Source: Pratylenchus scribneri (taxonomy: Eukaryota; Nematoda; Chromadorea; Rhabditida; Pratylenchidae). Taken from it: a DNA stretch of 64,000 nucleotides. The position numbers were made by a program, and so were the translations under genes. Under the pieces are notes generated by a model that worked only from the letters and a program-made list of their open reading frames with translations, had not been told where the DNA came from and made no database searches. The stretch's first letter is position 1; each line of letters opens with the position of its first letter. Shown piece by piece: positions 12,060 to 20,914 of this stretch. The stretch lies in contig JAQSEB010000015.1 in assembly GCA_030063045.1 (NCBI GenBank), positions 1,612,001 through 1,676,000 on the forward strand, read 5' to 3'.

Positions 12060-12350
12060 AATTATTTCATTAAAATTATAAAATTTATTTATTTAATTTT
12101 TTAAAATAATCATCAATAGAATAATAAGGGCAAAATATTGATCGAAAAAGGGAGGGAGAGATGATGATAGGATGTAGAATGGTCGTGGCTTCAGATAAAA
12201 TGTGAAGCATTGGCCATCAAAATAGGACTTCGTTTCTAAGAAAAGTGCAAATGTATGATAGGAATGAAGGTAATCCCTTCAAACAGCAAACGTCAATCAA
12301 TATATTTTTTCGCTTTCTCTAATTTTAAGCAGCGAATTTGAGATGAGGCT
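12060..12350 (+). repeat. Upstream repeat module, copy 1
   Basis: Diverged copy of the module found upstream of both J-domain genes: an AT-rich start, tcatcaatagaataa, aaaatattgatcgaaaaa, a purine run, atggtcgtggcttcag, gcattggccatcaaaa, then cagcaaacgtcaatcaa and ttttcgctttctctaatttt. No J-domain gene follows; the mariner element begins about 30 bp downstream. It may be the remains of a third gene's upstream region. Confidence 0.6.
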
Positions 12351-12382
12351 TATCTTACCTCTGCCCTATTCATATACAACTA

Positions 12383-13658
12383 CAGGGTGGCCGAAAAGTC
12401 CGTTCCCACTTGTTTTTTATCATAACTTTATTACAAATAAAGATAAATGGATTAAAATACAATCAAATGATGGACAAAAGAAAGGGGTATAACAATAATT
12501 AAATTGATTCAAAATGGCCACCCTTGGCTTTGATACATAGACGTAAACGTTTGGGGAAATTTTCGCAAATGGCACGCAGCTCTTGGACCGGAATTTTCGC
12601 CCATTCCCTAAGAAGGGACTGTCGTAATGACTCCAAATTTTTATGTGGTTTAGCACAGGCCCTGGCCTCCAAAATGGACCATACAGAATAATCCATAGGG
12701 TTCAGATCCGGGGAATAGGGAGGCAATTCTTCGGTGGAAATGAACCCAGGCAAATGGTCCCGACACCACTCCTGAACTTCTCGGGCCTTATGGGCGGGGG
12801 CAGAGTCTTGCTGAAAAATCCATTCCCTATTCCCGAAATGGGTCCTGGCCCAAGGTTCTAAAACCCCCTGGAGAATTTCTTGAAGGTAGTAGTTTTTGTT
12901 GATTTTGACCCCCGGATCCACAAAAAGCAGCGGAGTCTTACCCGATGAGCAAATTCCGGCCCAAACCATTAATTGTTGGGGATGTTGGGAATGGGAAACA
13001 ATCTTATCAGAAAGAGGAGGTTTTGTTGTCCATATTCTGTCATTTTGATGATTATGCGCCACCTCGATGGTGAAGATTTTTTCATCCGAAAACAGAATCT
13101 CAGGACCTGCGTGCCGCTGAAGGAGGAGTCGACATCTTTGGACTCTAATTCTTTTGTTTTGATCATTCAGAAATTGAACTTTTTGGAGCTTGTAGGCCTT
13201 TATCCCAAGTTCAGATTTTGCAATGCATCGAACCGATGTTCTTCCAATTCCGGTTTCACGGGCCACTTTTCTCATTGAGATCCTTGAATTTCGCTTGACT
13301 CGCATTTTGATGATTTTCCGGTTTCTGGGTGTGTTCACTGACTTGGGTCTTCCGCTTCTTTTGAGGTCCTCTATTGTGCCAAATTCCCTATACAATTTAT
13401 TTGGACTTTTTCTTTGAAATTTTTTTTACCGGAATTTTTTGATGATTTTGCTCACACCCCTTTTGGAGAGGCCAACTTGGGTTGCAATCTTTGAAGGCGC
13501 CATTCCCGAATTAAATAATGCAATAGCGGAATTTCTTTTATCAGCCATTATAGGAAAATGTTTGGGCTAAAAAATGAACTATAATTCAATAATCCCACGA
13601 ATGAATGAAAATCAATAAAATAAAAATAAAAGTGGGAACGGATTTTTCGGCCACCCTG
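12383..13658 (-). mobile_element. Mariner/maT-like transposon, 1276 bp, TA target duplication
   Basis: Terminal inverted repeats of 28 bp begin CAGGGTGGCCGAAAA at both ends (12383-12410 and 13631-13658), with one mismatch (g versus a). TA dinucleotides flank both sides (12381-12382, 13659-13660), as expected for Tc1/mariner insertion. It encodes one transposase on the minus strand. Near-identical ends point to recent insertion or activity; the transposase has one stop codon. Confidence 0.93.
12499..13548 (-). pseudogene. Mariner DD37D transposase with one in-frame stop
   Basis: The frame from ATG at 13548 to the stop at 12499 covers 349 residues, normal for mariner transposases, but codon 41 is TAA (13428-13426). 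It lies just after the first helix-turn-helix (GLSKRGVSKIIKKFR) and before the second (GRPKS linker, then ETGIGRTSVRCIAKSELG). Catalytic signatures are intact: FSDEKIF (D about 155), QQDSAPAHK (D about 248) and PPYSPDLNPMDYSVW (D about 286). The 37 residues between the last two acids give DD37D, as in the maT group. The stop sits next to a run of eight A, so a point change is as likely as slippage; the frame is the same on both sides. A shorter product from a downstream non-ATG start would lack the first DNA-binding helix, so I call it a recent pseudogene. Confidence 0.88.
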
Positions 13659-13660
13659 TA

Positions 13661-14225
13661 TACATCAGATGGATTGAAGACCCAAAAGGGTATTGAGGCA
13701 TAGGATTACCCGCTTTATCATAATTTTGGCCCATCGCAATGAGAAAGACTACACCCCCGTTTTTGGCTCTTCCTTCCCTAATTCAACATCGCCCAAATTC
13801 TTCGATTCCCAACATTCATTGATTTACCTCATTCCAAGTTTTTTAATTAAATGCCCTTTCCTCAGTTAGCGTCAGGAGTTCAATTCATTGCCCCCTGCGC
13901 TTGTCCAGCAGCCGCCATCCTCTCCTGCTGCTGGCCATTTTATGGTATTCACAGCTTCTCATATCTCATTTGACCGTATCTTACTTCTGCTTTCCCATCG
14001 ATTACCCTCTTCATCAGCTCATCAAAAAGGCCAAACGCGAAATTTGTGAACTGTGTGAGAATAATGGACAATTCCATTTCCAAATTTTCCCCGTCCGAAA
14101 ATTGGATATCCAATCTAAATACAAACATCGCTCAATCGGGAAAATTCGAAAAATGTCTAGCTAAAAATTCCACTAATCCCTTTTGGTCTGAGGCAAACGA
14201 GAAATTCGAATTTTTAGTCCAGTGA
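13661..14225. other. Intergenic stretch right of the mariner element
   Basis: No supported gene. An 87-codon ORF starting at 13901 has a hydrophobic start, but it has no paralog in the window and no visible splice continuation, so it is not called. The right end (from about 14175) grades into the repeat module, with gaaattcggccaatcca shared with 20468. Confidence 0.4.
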
Positions 14226-14545
14226 AATTCGGCCAATCCACTCCAATTACATTTTGGCCTAGAATGATACAATTTAATTATAAAATTTTTTAAAATATTT
14301 TTAAAAAAATCACCATGAATTTCAGATGAATAAAGGGCATAAATATTGACCGAAAAGGGGAATGAGAAAGGAGGGGGTTGGAGAATAATCGTGGCTTTAG
14401 AAAGATACAAATATTGGTAAACAAAAAGTGCAATCCTCGTAAACGGCAGCAACCATCAATCATTATATTTTTTTGATTTCAGTTGCCAAAATTATTAGAA
14501 AAATTTTCAGCAATTTAAGAAAAATATATAAATTATTGGCACCAT
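14226..14545 (+). repeat. Upstream repeat module, copy 2, directly 5' of the first J-domain gene
   Basis: Shares, in order, gaaattcggccaatcca, ttttggcctagaatg, atcaccatgaatttcag, taaatattgaccgaaaa, a purine run, aatcgtggctttag and cagcaaccatcaatca with the other copies. It ends just before the 5' UTR (atatataaat at about 14523). Its position immediately upstream of a gene suggests promoter or 5' flanking DNA that was duplicated with the gene. Confidence 0.65.
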
Positions 14546-14557
14546 TTTATTCATAAA

Positions 14558-17500
14558 ATGTTTCCAAAATTATTCCCAATTTTATTACTATTCAATTTGT
14601 TTCCATTGTATTTGAGTTCAAAAAAATTCCTTGGCTTTGACTTATTCAAGAAAAGGTCACCGGATATTCTCCCATTTGAAGACACCTCTCCTACACAAGA
14701 ACAATTCAAAAAGTTGGTCGGTGAAATTGCCCATGTATTTTGGAAAGAAGGAAAATGTGCCAATGGCAAAATTTTTCATGAAGATAATAATCCATTCTTA
14801 ACGACAAGCAAAAAAATTGCACTTCAATTAGGATGGATTTTGGAAACAAATTGTCTTAATTATGAAAATTACCCCGGCATTACTAATTTGATTGAATCAA
14901 TGTTGGCGAATAAAAAGACGAAGCCAATTCCAAAGAGGAAAGATGATAAATGGAAATTTTATTTAAAATTTATAAAAGAAAAATTCGACTGTGATTGGTG
15001 CGATTTGGATTTTGAAAAGGCAATTGAAATCGCCGCTGAAAGTAAAAAATTATTTTAATTAAAAATTAAAATTTTTTAAATTTTCTGCTGAATTAATTGT
15101 AAATTCCATTTTGAAATAAATTTAACAATTAATTTTATTTTTCGTTTCAGTTCGTGAAGAAGCTTTGGAAAAAATTTTCGAAAAATGTTTTGGAAGTGAT
15201 ATATTCAAAACTGAAAATGATAATCATCATCAAGCCATTATCCAAATTGAATTGAATAAATTGAAGAAATTGAACTGCGCTACAAATTGTACTATTTTAT
15301 TTATGATTTTTATTAAGGACATTACGGAAATTAAAAATTTCCGAATTGGTTAGATATACAAGCCTGCCAGTTTTTGAAAAGTTGAGTTTTAGGCGACTCA
15401 GAGACATGAAAATATGCTCATTCGATTTCTAATAAGACATCTTAATAATGCGATAAAAAGGACTGGGTAAAAGAACCCGTTCAAATAACTACCTGCCCCA
15501 ATCCAAGGTTAAAATTGTCATTTTTTACCGGGTTGTGTTCCCTTGTATTTGGGCTATATCCGTATTTACAAATCTAGTAAAATTAGTATTGGCAAATTTA
15601 CCTTTACCACATTTTAAAGATACTGCCCCGAATGATAGATTTAGTCTATGCAATTTCAATTTCAGACTGATCTTAGAACTCGGGAAAAGTTATTAAACCA
15701 AGACTGCTTTAGGTTTAGACAATAATGTAGTCTTTAAATACAAGTTGAAATAGTTTTCTAAATAGATTATGCCAAGTCGAATGAGCTCACTCTCGAGTTT
15801 GTACGAAATCTATAAGATGAGATTTCTAAAATTGGCTACTAAGCATCTAGCCAATTTTTTAAATATTCAATTTCCAAAAATTGTCTATAATGTATTAAAT
15901 TTCAGGAAAAAAATTCTATAAAAAATTTTACTAGAATATTTTATAAAATATTTTCAAATTTTTTACTTAATAATAATAATAAAAATTACATTTAAAGTTA
16001 AATTAAAATGGCTAAGAATGGATAATGCTGCAGAATTATTTTCGAATTTGCCAAGGAGAGAAGGAGAAGACCATAAACTTATTCCAATCCGGAATAAAAC
16101 TTTATTGGAAAAATTACCAAAATGGAAAGAAGAAAATTCACATTTTAAAGAAATTGTAAAAAATTTGGTTCATAAAATTTTTTCAACAGTTCCTCATCAT
16201 GAGATTAAAGATTTTTTCCTAAATAAAGCGTGCACAATTGAAAATGGCCACAACCTTAATTTGGATGAATTATTTTCATCCAAATATACTAAGGGAATAA
16301 TAAAAGTAAATTAAATAAAATTTGTAGTGAAAAATAATAATTTTTTAAAATTTTTGCTTTTATAAAATTTAATTTTAATCTAAATTTAATAATTAGAATT
16401 ATTTTTATTTTTTAAATAGGAAATTAATTCGGAATGGTTTCGGCAAAAAACAAATAAATGTGTTTACAAAAATGGAAGAAGAATGGAAATTTATAATTAT
16501 GTGCCAATAGAAGATGAAGAAATGGGAATAAAAATTAAAAATTTGTTAGAAGAAATGTACGAAAAGGAATATTCGAATTTTTATATAAAATTAGTGGAAG
16601 AATTGGCCAAAGCCCATTTAGTGAACAGAGAAGGAATTTGTGAAAAATTAAGTCCATTTGAATGGGAAAATAAGGATAGGATTAATGTGAAAATGAATAG
16701 ATTGATTGATTTATTTAAGCTAAATTGGAGAAGTCCTGAATATTATCGATTGGTTGATACCATCATCAAACTGAAGGTTAGCTTTCATTTTATATTTCTA
16801 TAGTTGGTAATTAAAAAGAGTGACAATTAATTGTTGTCTTTAAAATAAAATATACTAGTTACGGCAAAAAATGTAGTCAAATGACGCTTTCAGTTTATAA
16901 ATATGGGGGTACTTGTCTCGTTTACATCCCCTTTTTGAAAAGTGCCTGGTCCCCCTATTATGGGTCATCAGGTTTAGGGTTGGATCATTCAGGGATATGT
17001 TTTATGTTAGGGATTGGATTAGGAATTAGGATGATGTAAAATCATCTCAAATGTATCCTAAACCCAAACCCTAACCCTAACACCAAAGGGGGACCTTTCA
17101 TTTTTTCCTCACTTTTTCCAAGGTGACCCAAAAAGGGGATGTAAACGAGACAAGTATCCCGGACAATTGGGCACTGGACAATGGGCACTAACTGGATTTG
17201 GACAACTTGGCGCGGACAATTGGGCACTAGACAATTGAGCACCAGCTAAATATGGTCAATTGGGCGCGGACAATTGGGCCCGGTATATCCCGGACAATTG
17301 GGCAAAATAATAAAATATATTTTCTATAATTGTTATGGAATAAGATGCTGTTTGACTTCCCCTTGTTTTCCTATGCTCCGAAAGCTAATCTAAATCTAAT
17401 CCTAGCCCTAAGCCAACCCCAACTTAAAATGAATGATAAAATTTTTATATGGTGCCCAATTGTCCGGGATATACGATGCCGAATTGCCATTACCCAATTT

Positions 17501-19357
17501 ACTCGATTTAGTTTGTGTCCAATTGTCCATCGGTGCCAGGTATGGGTTCGATGGCCCAAAATAAAAAACGAAATTTCGGGGGTCAAAAAATTTTTCGAAA
17601 CCGAAAATCGAAATTTCGGGGGTTAAACAATTTTTCGAAAGCGAAAAAAAGAAATTTCGATGACAAAAATGACCGAAAATCGGCATCGAAACGAAAAAAT
17701 CGAATAAATCGAAACATCGAACCCATCACTGATCTGTGCACAATTATCATTGCCCAATTGTCAAAATTGGCTAGTGCCCAATTGTCTGTCCACCCTTATT
17801 TGAGTATTTTTAATCTCTGATTGGATTCAAAATTATATTTTCTTTCATTTTATTAAAATTTTAATGGAATTTTTTAAGCAATTTGAAGACATAAATTATT
17901 CCAATTCCGATTTGAGCAATGAAATTCTTATACAAATTGATGGCTATTTTAATCGTAAAAGAGAACGGATCAAATTATCATCGTCCAGTGAAATATACAA
18001 AATGTTCAGGGGAATTTGCCATGAATGTTGGCGTGCCTTTCTTAATGGAACGGTGAAATGTTTTCTGAATATTGCCGAATGCCGTAATAATGCAAATTCA
18101 TCGAATCCTCCATTCAAATTCAACCAAAAAATTCCTACAAAAATTGTCACTTCAATGGAAATGCTTTTGAAAGTAAAAAATAATAATAATTCGCTAAAAT
18201 TTATTTATTATTTAGTTGATTAAAGTTTATTTTTATATGCGAAAAAAAATTTTTAAAATGATTGACCGAAATGTGGAATTTTTCCAAGAGAATTTTAACC
18301 AAAATTTTTGGGTGCAGTTTTTTTTGTCGAGAGATTTGGGTTCTGCCAAAATTTTTACAGCTTGTTAGTATTTAATCCTAGTCTCTCATAAATTATACAT
18401 AATTTATAGAGCTCATCGTGAAGGGTCGATTGATATAAAGTTTGGCCGGGTTCGGTTCAAAACTAAAAAATTTACCAAAACCAAAATAAGTTTAAACGGT
18501 TTAATACTTTGAATTATGGCCAAATCATTACAAATTAAACCTCAATCAATATATTTCGATGAGCTCTAGAATATGTTTATATATTTTGAAGGCCTAGGAT
18601 CAATCACTAAAAATTATAATCAAAAACCGATTTCTTGGCCAAATAACCCAATTTCTCGGCAAAAGAACCCAAATCTTTTGGCAAAAAACTCTTTCTCATT
18701 TTTTTTAAGCAAAATGAGCAATGTTGGCGGAATATTCATGAAACATTATTTGATAGGAAATTTGAAGAATTCAGCAATATTTTTTCTCAAATTATGAGAA
18801 TGGAATATATTGGTGGTAGAGGGATTCCAACAATAGAAAATGTGAACAAATTCAAAGAATATATGAGGGAAATTGACGAATATTTGAACTTTGGAAGGGA
18901 AGAATTTGAATTGTCGAAAGAATTTACCGAAATTGCAGCTAAATATTTTCAAATGAATGCAAATAATTTAGATTTAAAGGTGAATTTTTTAAAAAATTAA
19001 ATTTATTATTCAAAATATTAAAAATATAAAATTAATTAATAATTTTTATAATATTTCTACTTTCTAGAAAGCCTGTGAACTTTTGGGTCTCCAAAATGAA
19101 ATTACTCTTGATGAGTCTAAAGTTAAAGCTGCTTATAGAAAGGCAGTACTGAAATATCATCCGGATAAGAATTCGAGTGAGAGAGCGACAGAGGAATTTC
19201 AAGAACTTCAGGCGGCCTATAATATGTTACTTGAAGAGGTAAATTTATTACCAATAAATTTATAAATAATATTTTATATATTAGTATAAGAATTGATTAT
19301 TTATAATAAAAAGAAATAAAATTTCAGATAGAAAAGAATGGCCAGAAGAATGTTTAA
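14558..19357 (+). CDS. Secreted J-domain protein, paralog A (8 exons)
   Basis: Exons 14558-15041, 15151-15288, 15998-16305, 16420-16776, 17879-18172, 18710-18979, 19068-19238, 19328-19357 give 683 codons plus stop with consistent phases. Residues 1-20 form a signal peptide (MFPKLFPILLLFNLFPLYLS) and no later membrane span is seen. Residues 24-617 belong to no family I recognise; they hold cysteines conserved in paralog B (for example CDWC at the end of exon 1, GICHECW, KCFLNIAEC), consistent with folding in the secretory pathway. Residues 618-674 are a J domain with HPD at 648-650, so Hsp70 stimulation is expected from the family. The C-terminus (IEKNGQKNV) is not a KDEL signal. The exon map is supported by paralog B: exons align one to one with in-frame differences only. 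Exons 5 and 6 use AAG acceptors. Secretion and an effector role are inference. Confidence 0.85.
15365..15850. repeat. Foldback element in intron 2 of paralog A
   Basis: The arm atatgctcattcgattt (about 15412) is mirrored by aagtcgaatgagctcac (about 15774), with further imperfect mirroring outward (ccagtttttgaaaagttgag versus gatttctaaaattggc). Intron 2 is 709 bp here and 311 bp in paralog B, where only a shorter related segment (about 22170-22280) exists. Confidence 0.55.
16905..17160. repeat. Foldback element with CCCTAA/TTAGGG loop, intron 4 of paralog A
   Basis: The arm tacttgtctcgtttacatcc (16910-16929) is mirrored by ggatgtaaacgagacaagta (17138-17157), essentially perfectly. The loop contains ggtttagggttgg and, inverted, aaacccaaaccctaaccc. 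A similar terminus (aggatacaaacgaggcaagt) lies at about 3736 in intron 6 of the minus-strand gene, so the family is dispersed. Confidence 0.75.
17155..17795. repeat. Repeat cluster built on ggacaattgggc, inverted about its centre, intron 4
   Basis: The left half (17159-17303) carries several ggacaattgggca-type words head to tail. The right half (about 17450-17530 and 17740-17790) carries the reverse complement, tgcccaattgtcc. Nested at about 17537-17725 is a second inverted pair (gggttcgatgg and atcgaaccc) enclosing cgaaatttcggggg repeats. Short ORFs here are by-products of the repeats. Confidence 0.6.
18406..18570. repeat. Short foldback element, intron 5 of paralog A
   Basis: The arm agagctcatcg (about 18408) is mirrored by cgatgagctct (18557-18567). 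Inner words ttgatataaagtttggcc and atggccaaatcattac also pair partly. Absent from intron 5 of paralog B (400 bp versus 537 bp). Confidence 0.55.
19068..19238 (+). other. J-domain exon of paralog A
   Basis: Encodes the J-domain core: helix I (KACELLGL), helix II (DESKVKAAYRKAVLKY), the HPD loop (HPDKN) and helix III (ATEEFQELQAAYNMLLEE). The HPD tripeptide needed to stimulate Hsp70 ATPase is intact. The domain fills one phase-0 exon of 57 codons, so it could have been acquired by exon shuffling. Confidence 0.9.
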
Positions 19358-19729
19358 TCAAAAGGGAATAATGGTTAGGGAAATGCATCAGAATAGGAGG
19401 AATTTGAATGAAACTTGAGGGAAAGCAGCATAAATTTTATTTATTCAAAAATAATTAAACAATTTTATCAATGATAAATTTTTTCATTTTGATTTATACA
19501 GAAGGATGTTAATTTATTTAGAAATTTCATATATCTTTGTCCACATTTTAATTTTCAAAAATATTTTTCAATTTTTCTAACGAAAACTAATTTTTAAAAA
19601 AATTTGTATCGCAGAGCCATAATTCAATATTCTATAATTCTTTCAATTAAAACTTTTGATTATATTATATGGGATTCTGGGGACTGTTTACTCAAAATCA
19701 ACTAATATCATAAAGCCACGAATCATCAC
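19358..19729. other. 3' flank of paralog A
   Basis: AT-rich sequence after the TAA at 19355-19357. It should contain the 3' UTR and poly(A) site. It is similar to the region after paralog B (gaaatgcatcagaa, tttatttattcaaaaata, gataaattttttcatttt), so the duplication included this flank. No gene seen. Confidence 0.5.
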
Positions 19730-20128
19730 AATTCAATTATAAAATTTATTTTTTTAATATTTTAAAAAATCATCATGAATTTCAAATGAATATGTAAAGG
19801 GGTAAATATTGATTGAAAAAAAATGATAGAGAGAGGAGAGTTTGGTCGTAGCTTCAGATTCAGATTAAAATTGAAGTATTTTGGTCATCAAAACAAAAAG
19901 GGTTCGGCAGCAACCATCAATCAAACCCTCGCCTATGGGTCCCAGTCCCCGAAAAATGACTGCTGGTTGGAGCCTAATACACACTCAAATCGGTCTCAAT
20001 ATGGCATCCGCATCCTCATTGGGATGATCATGATCACCATAAAAAGCAGGGTGAAACCCGGAGCTACCGCCGGGCGGGCTGCAGGTTTCATTCAACAATT
20101 TCCCAAACACATTTTGGCCACAAAGTGA
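19730..20128 (+). repeat. Upstream repeat module, copy 3 (first of a tandem triplet)
   Basis: Shows the ordered words acaattcaattataaaatt, atcatcatgaatttca, taaatattgattgaaaa, tggtcgtagcttcag, ttggtcatcaaaa and cagcaaccatcaatcaa. Together with copies 4 and 5 it forms a direct tandem array with a period of about 385-400 bp between the two J-domain genes. The ORF at 19823 lies wholly in the repeat and is not called. Confidence 0.65.
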
Positions 20129-20512
20129 CACAATTCAATTAAAAAATTTATTTTTAATATATTTTTTAAAAAATTATCAGGAATTTCAGGATCAATAATA
20201 AGCCTAAATATTGATCGAGAAAAATGGAGGAGGGAGAGAGAAAGGGGGGGGTAGGGAGTTGTGGAATGTCGTGGCTTTAGAATTAAAGCATTGGCCATCA
20301 AAAAAATGCTTTCTAAATTCCAGCATCATCGGAGTCCAAAGACTCTCCAAATGACTGGGAAGGAAGACCCCTTTTACACCCCAATCGGTTTAAATACGAC
20401 ATCAATGTCACCTCCGGGCTCCGGTCCTCGTCCGAGACAGATGAGAATCTCAAATTTACAGGCCAGTGAAATTCGGCCAAACCATTCCTATTATATTTTA
20501 GTCAAGTAGCAA
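20129..20512 (+). repeat. Upstream repeat module, copy 4
   Basis: Direct repeat of copies 3 and 5: acaattcaattaaaaaattt, attatcaggaatttca, taaatattgatcgagaaaaa, tgtcgtggctttag, gcattggccatcaaaa, then ctaaattccagcatcatc and gaaattcggccaaacc. The 3' half matches copy 5 more closely than copy 2. Confidence 0.65.
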
Positions 20513-20830
20513 TATAATTCAATTATATAAATTTTTTTAATATTTAAAAAACCACTATGAATTAAGCAATAAAAGGTAGATAAATATTGATCGAGAAAAA
20601 TGGAGGGAAAAGAAGGGGGTTGGGGAATGGTCGTGGCTTTCAAATTAAAGCATTGGCCATCAAAAAAAGGCTCTCTAAATTCCAGCATCACCGGGGGGAG
20701 GGGGTGGTGTTCGGGATAGAGAATAATGGATGAAGTCATCCTTTAAAAAAGGCAGCAACCTTCAATCAATAAATTTTTTGCTTTCTCTAATTTTCTCTTT
20801 TATTGCAAAAATTATTGGGAAAATTTTCAT
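20513..20830 (+). repeat. Upstream repeat module, copy 5, directly 5' of the second J-domain gene
   Basis: Contains taaatattgatcgagaaaaa, atggtcgtggctttc, gcattggccatcaaaa, ctaaattccagcatcacc, then gcagcaaccttcaatcaa and ttttgctttctctaatttt. This last part matches the sequence just upstream of paralog A and the end of copy 1, so it likely lies in the promoter of the gene starting at 20915. Confidence 0.65.
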
Positions 20831-20914
20831 CAATTTAAAATATAAATTCTTTGACTGTCCATATCGTCTAACAGCATTTCATTAAACGTAAAACCCAATT
20901 CCAATTTCAAAAAA

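Noticed and set aside
13901..14164. 87-codon ORF with a hydrophobic start
   Set aside because: No paralog in the window, no splice continuation, and its end merges into the repeat module. It could be a real short gene but nothing supports it.
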